Source of the DNA: Herbiconiux aconitum
GTDB taxonomy: Bacteria; Actinomycetota; Actinomycetes; Actinomycetales; Microbacteriaceae
Reading direction: 5' to 3'
NCBI RefSeq assembly: GCF_024979235.1
Contig: NZ_JANLCM010000002.1
Span: 1,550,001-1,614,000, forward strand
DNA length: 64,000 nt
Below are positions 32,531 through 43,279 of the stretch, piece after piece. The translations under genes and the position numbers were made by a program. The notes beneath the pieces are model-generated. The model did not search any database. It was given only the letters and a program-made list of their open reading frames with translations, and was not told the DNA's origin. The first letter of the stretch is position 1. Every line of letters starts with the position of its first letter.

Positions 32531-34987
32531 ATGATCACGCGCACCGCCCTCAGCCACGGTTGGACACTCGATCTTGCTCCCGGAACGGATTCCTCGAGGG
32601 TTCCTGCGCACATCCGCGATGCCCTGCCGATCCCCGCGACCGTCCCGGGAACCGTGCACACCGACCTCCTCGCCGCCGGCCTCATCGTCGACCCCTATCT
32701 CGACCTGAATGAGATCACGCTCGACTGGATCGGTCGAGCCGAGTGGGTCTACTCGCTTCCCCTCCGTCACTCCCCCGCGCCGGGCGACCGCACCGTGCTC
32801 GCCTTCGACGGCCTCGACACGGTGGCCTCCGTCACCGTGAACGGAACGGTCGTCGCACGCACCGAGAACATGCACCGCCGATACGAGATGGATGTCACGG
32901 AGGTGCTCGGCGGCGGTGACGACATCCTCGAGGTGCGGTTCCATTCCGCCTGGGCTTTCGGCGAGGCGGAGCGCAAGCGCATCGGCGAGCTGCCGAATAT
33001 CTATCCGGCTCCGTTCAACTATCTGCGCAAGATGGCCTGCAACTTCGGCTGGGACTGGGGGCCCGCGCTCGTCACCGCCGGCATCTGGCGCGCTGTGACG
33101 CTCGTCAGCGGCCCACCGTCGCGCATCGCCCGCGTCAGCCCGCATGTCACGGTCACCGGGGCCACCGGACGAGCGCTTTTCGAGGTGGAGCTCGCCGCTC
33201 CCGCCGGGACGGCACTGCGCCTCGATGCTCGAATCGGTCATTCGCACGCGCGCGCCGACATCGAAGCCGGAGCGGTCAGCGCGCTCGTGGAGGTGTCCGT
33301 GCCCGAGCCGGAGCTGTGGTGGCCCACCGGGCTCGGCGACCAGCCCCTCCACGAGGCATCCGTGCGCCTGCTCGAGGGCGACACGCTGCTCGACGAGTGG
33401 CGCGAGCGCATCGGGTTCCGGACCGTGCGACTCGACACCTCCGCCGACGAGATCGGTTCGGCCTTCGCCTTTCTCATCAACGATGCGGCCGTTCCCGTGC
33501 GCGGGGCGAATTGGATTCCCGACGACTGCTTCCTGCCGCGCGTCACCGAGCAGCGTCTGCGGGAACGACTCGTCCAGGCGGTCGACGCGAACATCAATCT
33601 GCTCCGCATCTGGGGTGGTGGAGTCTACGAGAGCGACACCTTCTACCGGCTCTGCGATGAGCTCGGCATCATGGTCTGGCAAGACTTCCTCTTCGCCTGT
33701 GCGGCCTACCCCGAGGACGAGCGGCTCGCCGCCGAGGTCGCCGCCGAGGCGCGCGACAACGTGCAGCGGCTCCTGCCACATCCGAGCCTCGTGCTCTGGA
33801 ACGGCAACAACGAGAACATCTGGGGCTGGTTCGACTGGGACTGGCAGCAGCAGATCGGCGACCGCACGTGGGGGCTCGGCTACTACCTCGACCTCCTGCC
33901 GGAGATCGTGGCGACGGTCGATCCGAACCGTCCCTACTGGGCCGGCAGCCCCTATTCCGGAACGATGGACGTGCATCCGAATGCCGACGAACACGGCCTG
34001 AAGCACATCTGGGATGTCTGGAACGAGCTCGACTACCGGCACTACCGCGACTCCGCGCCGCGATTCGTGTCCGAGTTCGGCTGGCAGGGGCCGGCGGCCT
34101 ACTCCACCATCGCGCGATCGATCCGCGACCGCACCCTGACCTCCAGGTCACCCGGCACGCTGCACCACCAAAAGGCGAACGCCGGCAATCACAAGCTGGA
34201 GCGGGGCCTCGTCCCCCACCTCGATGTGCCGGTCGACTTCGACGACTGGCACTTCGCCCTGCAACTGAACCAGGCCTGGGCCATCGGGCTGGGCGTGCGC
34301 CATTTCCGGTCACTGCATCCGCGATGCTTCGGCACGATCGTCTGGCAGTTCAACGACTGCTGGCCGGTGACATCGTGGTCGGCGGTCGACGGCGACGGCC
34401 GCAAGAAGCTTCTCTGGTATGCCTTGCGGGATGCGAACGCGACCGCGCTCCTGACGGTGCAGCCGCGCGCAGAGGGTCTGGCCGTGGTCGCCGTGAACGA
34501 CCGCTCGGATTCGTGGCGCATCCGTTTGACGGTGCGACGGCTCTCCTTCGACGGGCGCGAGCTGGCCCGGTTCACCGGCCGGTTCGCCGCCGATCGGCTG
34601 GCGACCGCGGAGATCCGGCTCCCACAGGATGTCGCAACAGCCACCGACCCACGCTCCGAGTTGCTCGTCGTGGAGAGCGACACGGGTGAACGCGACATCT
34701 GGTTCTACGCCGAACCCCGTGACCTCGACCTCCCGACAGCCCGATTCGACACCACGATCGAGCGTCGCGGGGAGGTGGTCGAACTCACCGTCACCGCGCA
34801 CACCGTGCTCGTCGACCTCAGCGTGTTCCCCGACCGCCTGGCCCCAGCGGCCGAGGCCGACACCTCGCTCGTCACGCTGTTGCCGGGCGAGAGCACGGTG
34901 TTCCGCATCACGGGTCTACCACCGCACCTTGACGAGCCGCTCGTCGAGCGTCCGCAGCTGCGAACGCTCAACGAACTGCTGCACTAG
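32531..34987 (+). CDS. Glycoside hydrolase family 2 protein, beta-mannosidase-like
   Basis: 818 residues with the GH2 layout: sugar-binding jelly roll (about 1-190), an immunoglobulin-like domain (about 195-300), the catalytic barrel (about 300-620) and C-terminal beta domains. The acid/base Glu is E428 in [11 protein letters not shown] and the nucleophile is E515 in FVSEFGWQG. These contexts fit beta-mannosidases better than beta-galactosidases. No signal peptide is present, so it acts on imported oligosaccharide in the cytoplasm. GGAG precedes the ATG, and the promoter overlaps a palindromic operator. The stop overlaps the convergent der stop by three bases. Confidence 0.9.
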   Translation: MITRTALSHGWTLDLAPGTDSSRVPAHIRDALPIPATVPGTVHTDLLAAGLIVDPYLDLNEITLDWIGRAEWVYSLPLRHSPAPGDRTVLAFDGLDTVASVTVNGTVVARTENMHRRYEMDVTEVLGGGDDILEVRFHSAWAFGEAERKRIGELPNIYPAPFNYLRKMACNFGWDWGPALVTAGIWRAVTLVSGPPSRIARVSPHVTVTGATGRALFEVELAAPAGTALRLDARIGHSHARADIEAGAVSALVEVSVPEPELWWPTGLGDQPLHEASVRLLEGDTLLDEWRERIGFRTVRLDTSADEIGSAFAFLINDAAVPVRGANWIPDDCFLPRVTEQRLRERLVQAVDANINLLRIWGGGVYESDTFYRLCDELGIMVWQDFLFACAAYPEDERLAAEVAAEARDNVQRLLPHPSLVLWNGNNENIWGWFDWDWQQQIGDRTWGLGYYLDLLPEIVATVDPNRPYWAGSPYSGTMDVHPNADEHGLKHIWDVWNELDYRHYRDSAPRFVSEFGWQGPAAYSTIARSIRDRTLTSRSPGTLHHQKANAGNHKLERGLVPHLDVPVDFDDWHFALQLNQAWAIGLGVRHFRSLHPRCFGTIVWQFNDCWPVTSWSAVDGDGRKKLLWYALRDANATALLTVQPRAEGLAVVAVNDRSDSWRIRLTVRRLSFDGRELARFTGRFAADRLATAEIRLPQDVATATDPRSELLVVESDTGERDIWFYAEPRDLDLPTARFDTTIERRGEVVELTVTAHTVLVDLSVFPDRLAPAAEADTSLVTLLPGESTVFRITGLPPHLDEPLVERPQLRTLNELLH

Positions 34988-36522
34988 CGCTTGCGCTTCT
35001 CGCGCACCCGCATGTTGACCACGATCGGTGATCCCTCGAAGCCGTAGATCTCGCGCAGTCGACGCTGCACGTAGCGGCGGTAGCCGGGGTCGAGGAAGCC
35101 GGTCGCGAACAGCACGAAGGTCGGCGGGCGCGACGCGGCCTGCGTTCCGAACAGGATGCGCGGCTGCTTGCCTCCGCGCACGGGGTGCGGATGCGCCGCC
35201 GTGAGTTCGGCGAGGAAAGCGTTGAACTTGCCGGTCGGAATACGCGTGTCCCACGAATCCAGCGCGAGCTCGAGCGCGGGCACGAGCCGCTCCAGGTGCC
35301 GCCCGGTGCGCGCCGAGATGTTCACGCGCGGCGCCCAGGTGACGTGCGCGAGATCCTGCTCGATCTCGCGTTCGAGGTAGCGGCGCCGCTCGTCGTCGAG
35401 CAGGTCCCACTTGTTGAACGCGAGCACGAGCGCGCGGCCCGATTCGAGCACGAGGTCGATGATGCGCAGGTCTTGCACCGAGATCGGCTCGGTGACATCC
35501 AGCACCACGACGGCCACTTCGGCCTTCTCCAGAGCAGCGGATGTGCGCAGCGACGCGTAGAAGTCGGCCCCCTGCTGCAGATGCACGCGCTTCCGGATGC
35601 CGGCGGTGTCGACGAAGGTCCAGACCTTGCCGCCGAGTTCGATCTGCTCGTCGACCGGGTCACGGGTGGTGCCTGCCATCTCGTTGACCACGACACGTTC
35701 CTCGCCCGCCGCCTTGTTCAGCAGCGAACTCTTGCCCACGTTCGGCCGACCCAGGATGGCGACGCGACGCGGCCCGCCCACTTCCTGCTTGGCGACGTTG
35801 GAGACCTCGGGCATCTTCTCCATGATGATGTCGAGGAGGTCGGCCACCCCGCGGCCGTGCAATGCCGAAACCGGGTACGGCTCGCCGAGCCCGAGCGACC
35901 ACAGGGCCGAGGCGCCGGGCTCCTGCCGCACGTCGTCGACCTTGTTGGCGGCGAGGAACACGGGCCGATTCGCTCGGCGAAGCAGCTTCACGACGTGCTC
36001 GTCGGTGGCGGTGGCGCCCACGTTCGAGTCCACCACGAACAGCACCACGTCGGCAAGGTCGATCGCGACCTCGGCCTGCGCGGCGACGGCGGCGTTGATG
36101 CCCGAGGCATCCGGCTCCCAGCCGCCCGTGTCGACGAGGGTGAACCGGCGCCCGTTCCACTCCGCTTTGTACGCCACACGATCGCGCGTAACACCCGGCG
36201 TGTCTTCCACGACGGCTTCACGACGCCCCAGGATGCGGTTCACCAGCGCCGACTTGCCCACGTTCGGGCGGCCCACGATCGCGAGCACCGGCAGTGCGGG
36301 CAGATAGAAGATGCCGTCGGGGTAGTCGTCGGAGAGCTCGAGCAGGTCGAGGTCGCCCTCGTCGAGCTCGTAGTCGTTGAGGCCCGAGCGCAGGGTCGCT
36401 GCCCGCTGCTCCGCCAGATCTTCGTCGACCTCGGCGAGCCGCGTGACGAGGTCGTCGTCGGGCGCGTCGAACTCCTCCGGGTCGTTGACGGGGCTGGAGG
36501 TGGGGTTCTGGCTATCCGCCAT
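34984..36522 (-). CDS. der: Ribosome biogenesis GTPase Der (EngA)
   Basis: 512 residues with two tandem GTPase domains. The first P-loop is GRPNVGKS near residues 84-91 and the second is GRPNVGKS near 257-264. NKxD motifs are visible (ANKVD, FNKWD), and a KH-like C-terminal domain ends in a basic tail. Der binds the 50S precursor and is essential in most bacteria. The acidic 75-residue N-terminal extension is common in actinobacteria. Its start overlaps the cmk stop by 11 bases, placing it last in the cmk operon. Confidence 0.97.
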   Translation of the reverse strand: MADSQNPTSSPVNDPEEFDAPDDDLVTRLAEVDEDLAEQRAATLRSGLNDYELDEGDLDLLELSDDYPDGIFYLPALPVLAIVGRPNVGKSALVNRILGRREAVVEDTPGVTRDRVAYKAEWNGRRFTLVDTGGWEPDASGINAAVAAQAEVAIDLADVVLFVVDSNVGATATDEHVVKLLRRANRPVFLAANKVDDVRQEPGASALWSLGLGEPYPVSALHGRGVADLLDIIMEKMPEVSNVAKQEVGGPRRVAILGRPNVGKSSLLNKAAGEERVVVNEMAGTTRDPVDEQIELGGKVWTFVDTAGIRKRVHLQQGADFYASLRTSAALEKAEVAVVVLDVTEPISVQDLRIIDLVLESGRALVLAFNKWDLLDDERRRYLEREIEQDLAHVTWAPRVNISARTGRHLERLVPALELALDSWDTRIPTGKFNAFLAELTAAHPHPVRGGKQPRILFGTQAASRPPTFVLFATGFLDPGYRRYVQRRLREIYGFEGSPIVVNMRVREKRKR

Positions 36523-37201
36523 GCGAGGTCCTCGCTGTCTGAACGACTTCGACCACCGCGGAAACGGTCTGCTCGAAGTCGAGGTCGGTGGAATCGACGG
36601 TGGTGACGCCGTCGGCGGCGTTCATGAAGTCGACGACGCGAGAATCCGCTTTGTCGCGAGACCGGAGGGCCTCACCGACGGCGGCGGCCGACTCGCTGGT
36701 CAGTTCCTTAGAACGCCTCGCCATTCTAGCGTCTTCTGTGGCGGTGAGCAGGATGCGCACCGGCGCATCCGGCGCGACGACCGTCGTGATGTCCCGGCCC
36801 TCGGCCACGATCCCGTCGAACGGGGTGCCCGCCATGATCATCCGGAAGCGCTCGTTGAGCCAGCGCCGCACCTCGGGGATGCGCGCGACGAGGCTGACCA
36901 CGCCGGTGACACGCGGCTCGCGGATCGCCTCCGTCACGTCCGCGGAGCCCACGCGCACGTAGTAGTCGTCGGGGTCGGTGCCGATCCGGAAGTCGAAGTT
37001 CGGCAGCTCGGCCACGACGTCCGACGCCTGGGCGGCGTCGATCCCCCGCACCATGAGGTGCCACGACAGCGCGCGATACGACGCCCCGGTGTCGAGGTAG
37101 GCGAAGCCGAGGGCTTTGGCAACGGCGCGGCTCACGCTCGACTTGCCGCTGCCGGCGGGGCCGTCGATCGCCACGATCACGGGTGTTGAACCGGTGCTCA
37201 T
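36512..37201 (-). CDS. cmk: Cytidylate kinase
   Basis: 229 residues. The P-loop is [13 protein letters not shown] near residues 13-25, followed by [13 protein letters not shown] and a GRDITTVV segment, all diagnostic of CMP/dCMP kinase, which uses ATP to make CDP or dCDP. The ATG at 37201 overlaps the tyrA stop (ATGA). Confidence 0.96.
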   Translation of the reverse strand: MSTGSTPVIVAIDGPAGSGKSSVSRAVAKALGFAYLDTGASYRALSWHLMVRGIDAAQASDVVAELPNFDFRIGTDPDDYYVRVGSADVTEAIREPRVTGVVSLVARIPEVRRWLNERFRMIMAGTPFDGIVAEGRDITTVVAPDAPVRILLTATEDARMARRSKELTSESAAAVGEALRSRDKADSRVVDFMNAADGVTTVDSTDLDFEQTVSAVVEVVQTARTSHGG

Positions 37202-38286
37202 CCGGCGATCCTCCATCCACGGTCCGCGAGCGCGGCCGTCAGTCGTTCCACGGCCTCGGGCAGCACCGCGATCTCGGCGAGGCCGATCTGGGCGCCGGGC
37301 GAATGCTCGAGGCGCAGGTCTTCGAGGTTCACGCCGATCTCGCCCATCTCGGTGAGCAGTCGCGCCAGTTCGCCCGGGGTGTCGTCGACCATCACGACGA
37401 GCGAGGCGAAGCGCCGATCTTGACCGTGCTTGCCCGGGATGCGGGCGACTCCGGTGTTGCCGCCGGCCAGTTCTTCGGCGATGCTGCGGCGCGATCCGGG
37501 TGCCACCGGGTCGGCGAGCGCGTCGATGAAGCGGTCGAGGTCGGCGCGGAACTCCTCCAGCACCGACACCACGGGCGCAGCGTTCGCGCCGAGGATCTGC
37601 ACCCACAGCTCGGGGTCGCTGCTCGCGATGCGCGTGACGTCGCGAAGTCCCTGGCCCGCCAGGTTCACCGCCGCATCCGGAGCGCCGGCGAGGCGACGTG
37701 CCATCAGGGTCGACACCACCTGCGGGGCATGCGAGACGAGAGCGACGCTCGAGTCGTGCTCCTCGGCGGTCATCTCCACGAGGGTCGCGCCGAGGTCGAG
37801 GATGAGGTCGTCGACCGCGGCGGCGGTCTGGTACGAGATTCCGGCATGGCCGGCCACCACCCACGGTCGGCCGAGGAACAGGTCGGCGCGGCCCGACATC
37901 GGGCCGCCCTTCTCGCGCCCGGCGAGGGGATGCGATCCCACGTAACGGGTCACGTCGCCGCCCGCGGCGATCACGGCGTCGAGGATCGGCTTCTTCACGC
38001 TCGCCACGTCGGTGACGACGGCGCGCGGGTAGGCCGAGAGCTCGCGCACGATGACGGATGCGGTCACGTCGGGCGGCACGCACACCACCACGATCTGCGG
38101 TTCATCGCCATCCGTCGCTCCCCGTCCGGCGCCGTAGTCGACGGCGATGCTGACGTTCGTCGGCGACGCGTCGGAGAGGATGACGTCGACCCCGCGAGCG
38201 CGGAGGCCCAAACCGATACTGGTGCCGAGCAGGCCCACCCCGACGACCCGTACGGGCCCCGTCAGACGGCTCTCGACCACGGTCAC
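37198..38286 (-). CDS. tyrA: Prephenate dehydrogenase
   Basis: 362 residues. The NAD motif GVGLLG lies at residues 16-21, the catalytic His region is [12 protein letters not shown] near 117-128, and a C-terminal ACT domain (about 290-362, [19 protein letters not shown]) probably mediates feedback by tyrosine. It oxidatively decarboxylates prephenate to 4-hydroxyphenylpyruvate. The GTG start overlaps the rluB stop (GTGA), and the stop overlaps the cmk start. Confidence 0.95.
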   Translation of the reverse strand: MTVVESRLTGPVRVVGVGLLGTSIGLGLRARGVDVILSDASPTNVSIAVDYGAGRGATDGDEPQIVVVCVPPDVTASVIVRELSAYPRAVVTDVASVKKPILDAVIAAGGDVTRYVGSHPLAGREKGGPMSGRADLFLGRPWVVAGHAGISYQTAAAVDDLILDLGATLVEMTAEEHDSSVALVSHAPQVVSTLMARRLAGAPDAAVNLAGQGLRDVTRIASSDPELWVQILGANAAPVVSVLEEFRADLDRFIDALADPVAPGSRRSIAEELAGGNTGVARIPGKHGQDRRFASLVVMVDDTPGELARLLTEMGEIGVNLEDLRLEHSPGAQIGLAEIAVLPEAVERLTAALADRGWRIAG

Positions 38287-39131
38287 TCCTCGGTTTCTTC
38301 GACGGACTGCGGCGACCCGTCCGACTCCTCCGACCCGGCAGCGGGCGGTCCCACTTCGTCGATGGCGTCGCGCGACAGGGTGAGCAGCAGGCCGACTTCT
38401 ACTTTAGTCAGGTCGCGCAATCCGCCCGCCTTCAGGGTGCCGAGGTTCAACGGCCCGAAGGAGCGCCGCACCAGCTCGGTGACCGGGTGCCCCACCTCGT
38501 GCAGCATGCGACGCACGATCCGGTTGCGCCCGGAGTGCAGCGTCAGCTCCACGATGGAGGTCTCACGGTCGACGTCGAGCAGTCGCGCCTTGTCGGCGGA
38601 GATCGGACCGTCTTCGAGGTCGATCCCGTTCGTGAGCTTCGAGACGGTCTGCGGGCTGACCCGCCCGTCCACCTTCGCGATGTAGGTCTTCAGCACACCG
38701 AACGACGGATGCGCGAGCACGTGCGCCAGGTCGCCGTCGTTGGTGAGGATGAGCAGTCCGCTGGTCTCGGCATCCAGCCGCCCCACGTTGAAGAGGCGCT
38801 CTTCGTACTGCTCGGTGTACCGCTGGAGGTCGGGCCGGCCGTATTGGTCGGCCAGCGAGCTCACGATGCCGATGGGCTTGTTGAGCATCACGTAGCGCTT
38901 CGCCGGGTCGAGCTGCACGGCGACGCCGTCGACGGAGACCTGGTCGTTCACGGGGTCGATCCGGCGCCCGAGCTCGATCACGACCTGGCCGTTGACCTCC
39001 ACCCGCCCGGCCTCGATCAGCTGCTCGGAGACGCGGCGCGACGCCACGCCGGCAGCCGCCATCACCTTCTGCAGGCGAACGCCCTGGGGTTCTGCGTTGT
39101 CGTCCCACGGGGGGATCTCGAAGGGGGTCAT
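38283..39131 (-). CDS. rluB: 23S rRNA pseudouridine synthase, RluB/RsuA family
   Basis: 282 residues. An S4 RNA-binding domain (about 18-70, RLQKVMAAAGVASRRVSEQL) precedes the catalytic domain, whose essential Asp lies in GRLDAETSGLLILTNDG near 118-134. An acidic tail ends the protein. Position beside scpB fits RluB. Start ATG 39131 overlaps the scpB stop (ATGA). Confidence 0.93.
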   Translation of the reverse strand: MTPFEIPPWDDNAEPQGVRLQKVMAAAGVASRRVSEQLIEAGRVEVNGQVVIELGRRIDPVNDQVSVDGVAVQLDPAKRYVMLNKPIGIVSSLADQYGRPDLQRYTEQYEERLFNVGRLDAETSGLLILTNDGDLAHVLAHPSFGVLKTYIAKVDGRVSPQTVSKLTNGIDLEDGPISADKARLLDVDRETSIVELTLHSGRNRIVRRMLHEVGHPVTELVRRSFGPLNLGTLKAGGLRDLTKVEVGLLLTLSRDAIDEVGPPAAGSEESDGSPQSVEETEE

Positions 39132-39745
39132 CGTGCCATTCCGATCTCGTCGAATCCGTCGCTGCCGTCGTCGAGCAGCGGCGAGATCTTCGGCAGCTCC
39201 TCGAGCGAGTTGATGCCGAGCTGCGTGAGCAGCATGTCCGTCGTGCCGTAGAGGATCGCGCCGGTCTCCGCCTGAGTGGAGACCTCGGTGATGAGTCCGC
39301 GACTCAACAGCGTCCGCACCACGGAGTCGACGTTGACGGCGCGGATGGAGGCCACTGCGCCGCGGCTGATCGGCTGCTTGTAGGCGATCACCGAGAGCGT
39401 CTCCAGTGCGGCTTGCGAGAGCCTCGACGGGTTCTGGGTGAGCACGAAGTCGGCCACCAGCCCGTCCCATTCGCCGCGCACGTAGATGCGCCAGCCGCCC
39501 GCCACCTCGCGCAGCTCGAATCCTCGGCGCACGGAGTTCGGGGCCACACCGTCGTAGTCCTCGACGAGCCGTTCGATCCCCTGGCGCACCACGGGCACCG
39601 GGCGGGCGAGCGCCGTTGCGAGCGACACCAGGCTCTGCGGCTCATCGGCCACCATGAAGATCGCTTCGAGCGCCCGGTCGACGTCGATCTGTGCGATCGG
39701 CTCCGCGACGCTCTCGTCCCGTTCTTCCGTCATCTCAGTTGTCAT
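39128..39745 (-). CDS. scpB: Segregation and condensation protein B
   Basis: 205 residues with two winged-helix domains (RALEAIFMVADEPQSL at the start; LSQAALETLSVIAYKQPISRGAV in the middle). It forms the SMC-kleisin complex with ScpA for chromosome condensation. The start overlaps the scpA stop by 11 bases. Confidence 0.94.
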   Translation of the reverse strand: MTTEMTEERDESVAEPIAQIDVDRALEAIFMVADEPQSLVSLATALARPVPVVRQGIERLVEDYDGVAPNSVRRGFELREVAGGWRIYVRGEWDGLVADFVLTQNPSRLSQAALETLSVIAYKQPISRGAVASIRAVNVDSVVRTLLSRGLITEVSTQAETGAILYGTTDMLLTQLGINSLEELPKISPLLDDGSDGFDEIGMAR

Positions 39746-40568
39746 AATCGGCTCCCAAGTTGGCCAGGTTGTCTTCGTTCCAGTTCTCGGCCGTCCAGCG
39801 CAGCGTGAGTTCGCCGAGCGGTTCGAGCTGTTCGAACGAGATGGAGGCGTGCCGGTAGAGCTCGAGCACGGCCAGGAAGCGGGCGATCACCACCCCTTTC
39901 TCGGCGATGCCCACGATCAGCTGCCGGAACGAGACCGGGGCGCCCGACGACCGCAACACCGCCACGACGTGCGCCGCCTGTTCCCGGATGCTCACGAGCG
40001 GCGCGTGCAGGTGCTCGAGCCCCACGACGGGGATCTCCCGTGGTGCGAGCGCGAAGGCGGCGAGCGCCGCGAAGTCGTCGGCCGAGAGCGTCCACACCAG
40101 CTCCGGCGTCTGCTGCCGGTACTTCTCTTCGAGCCGCACCTGGCGCGGCCGACGTGTCGACTCCTCGTCGAAGCGATCGGCCAGCCACGCCGACACCTCC
40201 TTGAAGGCGCGGTATTGCAGCAGACGCGCGAACAGCAGGTCGCGTGCTTCGAGCAACGCCACGTCTTCGGCGTCCACGAGCTCGCCCTGCGGCAGCAGCC
40301 CCACGATCTTCAGGTCGAGCAGCGTCGCCGCCACCACGAGGAATTCGGATGCCCGGTCGAGCTCCACGTCGGAGTCGAGGTTCTTCAGGTAGCCGATGAA
40401 TTCATCCGTCACCCGGCTGAGCGAGATGTCGGTGATGTCGAGTTCGTGCTTCGAGATGAGGGTCAGCAGCAGATCGAACGGCCCCTCGAAGTTCGACAGG
40501 GTCAGCGAGAAGCCGGGTGCGGTCGCCGCCCCCTCTGGCGCGAGCTGGTTCTCAGGCGATCGCGCCAC
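39735..40568 (-). CDS. scpA: Segregation and condensation protein A (kleisin)
   Basis: 277 residues. The N-terminal kleisin motif LSNFEGPFDLLLTLISKHELDI (about 23-44) and the C-terminal winged helix (VVIARFLAVLELYRH) are clear. The GTG at 40568 overlaps the parA stop by 17 bases. It bridges SMC heads and binds ScpB. Confidence 0.94.
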   Translation of the reverse strand: MARSPENQLAPEGAATAPGFSLTLSNFEGPFDLLLTLISKHELDITDISLSRVTDEFIGYLKNLDSDVELDRASEFLVVAATLLDLKIVGLLPQGELVDAEDVALLEARDLLFARLLQYRAFKEVSAWLADRFDEESTRRPRQVRLEEKYRQQTPELVWTLSADDFAALAAFALAPREIPVVGLEHLHAPLVSIREQAAHVVAVLRSSGAPVSFRQLIVGIAEKGVVIARFLAVLELYRHASISFEQLEPLGELTLRWTAENWNEDNLANLGADYDN

Positions 40569-41466
40569 GGGCGACCAGTTCTCTGGCCAGCTGCTTGTAC
40601 GACTTGGCCGAGGAGTGCTCCGGTGCGAACTGGGTGATGGGCTTACCGGACACGGTGGCGTCGGGGAACTTCACGGTGCGACCGATCACGGTCTCGAACA
40701 CCTTGTCGCCGAAGGTCTCCACCACGCGTTCGAGCACCTCGCGCGAGTGCAGGGTGCGCGGGTCGTACATGGTGGCGAGGATGCCGTCGAGCACGATGGC
40801 GGGGTTCAGCCGGTCGCGGATCTTGTCGATCGTCTCCACCAGCAGCGCCACCCCGCGCAGCGCGAAGTACTCGCACTCGAGCGGGATCAGCACGCCGTGG
40901 CTCGCCGTCAGCGCGTTCACGGTGAGGAGGCCCAGTGAGGGCTGGCAGTCGATCAGGATCACGTCGTATTGGTCGCTCACCTTGCGCAGAACCCGCGACA
41001 GGATCGACTCGCGTGCCACCTCGCTCACGAGGTGCACTTCGGCGGCCGAGAGGTCGATGTTGGCCGGGATGATGTCGAGGCCCTCGACGCTCGTGTGCTG
41101 GATGGCCTCGTTCGGGTCTTTCAGCGTGCCGAGGAGGAGGTCGTAGATGGTGGGGGCGTCATGCGTCAGCACACCGAGACCGGCCGAGAGAGCACCCTGC
41201 GGGTCGAAGTCGATGGCGAGCACCTTGCGGCCGTATTCGGCGAGCGCCGCTCCCACATTGACACTGGTCGTCGTCTTGCCGACGCCGCCCTTCTGGTTGC
41301 AGAGCGAGATGATGCGCGCCGGCCCGTGCGACTTCAGTGGTGCCGGCACCGGGAACTCGCGGAGCGGCCTGCCGGTGGGGCCGATTTTGGGGAGATCGAG
41401 GCCCGCCAGCTCATCGGCCTGCTTCTTCTTCGCCGTTCTCGTGATCCTGGTCGGCACCGAAGTCAC
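40552..41466 (-). CDS. ParA/Soj family ATPase
   Basis: 304 residues. The deviant Walker A is KGGVGKTTTSVN near residues 59-70, with DFDPQG and DCQPSLGLLTVNAL following. A 45-residue N-terminal extension precedes the ATPase domain. Its position next to scpA and xerD is the conserved orphan ParA of actinobacteria, distinct from the parAB pair at the origin. Its role is probably chromosome or SMC positioning. GTG start after GAGGA. A TAGAAT -10 box at 41504-41509 could drive parA-scpA-scpB and the genes downstream. Confidence 0.92.
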   Translation of the reverse strand: MTSVPTRITRTAKKKQADELAGLDLPKIGPTGRPLREFPVPAPLKSHGPARIISLCNQKGGVGKTTTSVNVGAALAEYGRKVLAIDFDPQGALSAGLGVLTHDAPTIYDLLLGTLKDPNEAIQHTSVEGLDIIPANIDLSAAEVHLVSEVARESILSRVLRKVSDQYDVILIDCQPSLGLLTVNALTASHGVLIPLECEYFALRGVALLVETIDKIRDRLNPAIVLDGILATMYDPRTLHSREVLERVVETFGDKVFETVIGRTVKFPDATVSGKPITQFAPEHSSAKSYKQLARELVARGAIA

Positions 41467-41511
41467 TCCTCGTTCCTGCCCGCCATCCCGGCGGACTTGA
41501 CTGATTCTATG

Positions 41512-41544
41512 CCGGAGTGGCTGTGCTTCGCGCAGCCACTCCGG
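41512..41544. terminator. Strong hairpin between xerD and parA
   Basis: CCGGAGTGGCTG (41512-41523) and CAGCCACTCCGG (41533-41544) form a perfect 12-bp stem with a short loop. No T-run follows on either strand, so it would be a U-less terminator or a pause structure after xerD. The rest of 41467-41684 shows only the parA -10 box. Confidence 0.5.
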
Positions 41545-41684
41545 GCGTCGCCGGTCCTCGCCCGGCGCCGCGCGACATGTTCGCGTGTGGTCGCTACCGC
41601 GGCCGCGCGCTTACCCTGGGTCATCGAGTAGGGCCTGTTGCGTGCATTCTCATCTCCGACCACCTGGAATGTGCAACGCTCATC

Positions 41685-42617
41685 TCACCTGGCCCGCGGG
41701 TGTGCCGTCTGGTACATGTCGATCAACGTGTCCGCGGTCACGTGCGTGTACAGCTGCGTCGTCGTCACCGACGAATGCCCCAGCAGGTCCTGCACCACCC
41801 GCACATCCGCGCCGCCCTGCAGGAGGTGGGTGGCGAAGGAGTGCCGGAAGGTGTGTGGCGAGATGTGCGTCTCGAGCTTCGCCCGATCGGCCGCGGTCTG
41901 GATCACGAGCCAGGCGGCCTGTCGGCTGAGGCGTTGGCCCCGGATGCCCAGGAACAACGCCGGCGTCGACGGACCGCGCACCGAGAACACCGGTCGCACC
42001 CGCACGAGGTACGCATCGAGGGCGGCTCGCGCATACCGCCCCACGGGCACGATCCGCTGCTTGCTGCCTTTTCCGGTCACCCGCACGATGTCCCCGTCCT
42101 GCACGTCGTCGACGTTGAGGTCGACCACCTCCGAGATGCGCGCACCGGTGGCGTAGAGCAGTTCGAGCAGCGCGCGGTCACGCAACGACACCGGGTCGTC
42201 GCCGCCCGTCGCGGTCAGCAGCCGGTCCATCTGCTCGATCGAGATGGCCTTGGGCAGGCGCAGGGCGAGTTTCGGCGGCTTCACCTCGCGCGCGGCATCC
42301 GTGTCGACGAGGCCCTCCTCGGCCAGGTAGCGGTGGAAGCTGCGCACCGACGACAGGATGCGCGCGATCGACGAGGCGCTGAGCTCGGTCTCGCTCGCGG
42401 TGCGGGCCGCCTGGGTGAAGGCGCTGATGTCGGCCTCAGCCACCACCGCGACGTCATCGATCCCCCGCGAGCGCAGCCAGTCCGCGTAGCGTCCGAGGTC
42501 GCGGCGATACGCGGCGACGGTGTTGGCGGCCAGTCCCCGTTCGATCGTGATGTGGCGCAGAAAACCGTCGATCGCCCGGTTGATCCCGGTCGGTTCCGCC
42601 GCCACCTGCTGGGTCAT
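41685..42617 (-). CDS. xerD: Site-specific tyrosine recombinase XerD
   Basis: 310 residues. A SAM-like N-terminal domain (about 12-105) precedes the catalytic domain, with Arg in ATGARISEV, His-Arg in HTFRHSFATHLL, His in LGHSS and the nucleophile Tyr in TQLYTHV. It resolves chromosome dimers at dif with XerC. Start ATG 42617, 11 bases after the NUDIX stop. Confidence 0.95.
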   Translation of the reverse strand: MTQQVAAEPTGINRAIDGFLRHITIERGLAANTVAAYRRDLGRYADWLRSRGIDDVAVVAEADISAFTQAARTASETELSASSIARILSSVRSFHRYLAEEGLVDTDAAREVKPPKLALRLPKAISIEQMDRLLTATGGDDPVSLRDRALLELLYATGARISEVVDLNVDDVQDGDIVRVTGKGSKQRIVPVGRYARAALDAYLVRVRPVFSVRGPSTPALFLGIRGQRLSRQAAWLVIQTAADRAKLETHISPHTFRHSFATHLLQGGADVRVVQDLLGHSSVTTTQLYTHVTADTLIDMYQTAHPRAR

Positions 42618-42628
42618 GGTCGCCGGTG

Positions 42629-43279
42629 CTACTCGGCGGCGTGTCCGGTCGCCGCCCCGCGGAACCGCGGATGGGCGGGCCAGGCGTCGTCGGCGGCCCG
42701 CAAGGTCGCCCAACCCTGCGCGCGAGAGGCGTGGGCGGCGAGGGTACCGATCACGAGCGAGGGGTTCTGAACGCGGCTCGCGAGCACGGCCTCGAACAGC
42801 TCGTCGAGGCTCACCCAGCGCTTCTCCATGTCGGCCTCCTCGCCCTCGCGGGCGAAGGCGGCGGTGGCGCTGAGTCCGCGGGCGACGAAAATGCGGATGG
42901 CCTCGTTGTTGCCGCCCGGGGTCGTCACGTAATCCATCAGCACGTGCCAATCGGATGCGGCGAGGTCGACCTCCTCCGCCAGCTCGCGTTTGGCGGCGTC
43001 GAGCGGCGATTCGGTGTCGACGTCGAGGAGACCGGCGGGCGGCTCCCATTCGCGACGGCGCACCGGATGCCGGTACTGCTTGATCAGCAGCACCCGGTCG
43101 TCGTCGTCCAGCGCGAAGATCGCGACGGCCCCGGGATGGTCCACGAAATCGCGGTGCAGGGTCGCACCCCCGAAGTCGAAACCTTCACGGCGAACGTCCC
43201 AGACGTAGCCGTCGAACACGACCTCGCTCGACGAGACGGGCGCCTCGGCGAACTCGTCGGCCAGCTCAGGCATCGGCAT
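42629..43279 (-). CDS. NUDIX hydrolase, ADP-ribose pyrophosphatase-like
   Basis: 216 residues. The Nudix box is [24 protein letters not shown] near residues 83-106, with the usual Gly after EEx replaced by Asp. The N-terminal [14 protein letters not shown] beta region is typical of ADP-ribose pyrophosphatases. Start ATG 43279 (ATG 43273 also possible) overlaps the pyrG end. The order pyrG-NUDIX-xerD is conserved in actinobacteria. Confidence 0.9.
   Translation of the reverse strand: MPMPELADEFAEAPVSSSEVVFDGYVWDVRREGFDFGGATLHRDFVDHPGAVAIFALDDDDRVLLIKQYRHPVRRREWEPPAGLLDVDTESPLDAAKRELAEEVDLAASDWHVLMDYVTTPGGNNEAIRIFVARGLSATAAFAREGEEADMEKRWVSLDELFEAVLASRVQNPSLVIGTLAAHASRAQGWATLRAADDAWPAHPRFRGAATGHAAE

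Noticed and set aside
41512..41544. The 12-bp hairpin as an attachment (dif-like) site near xerD
   Set aside because: dif sites are imperfect 28-bp sequences with conserved XerC/XerD arms; this GC-rich perfect stem-loop fits an RNA hairpin better.
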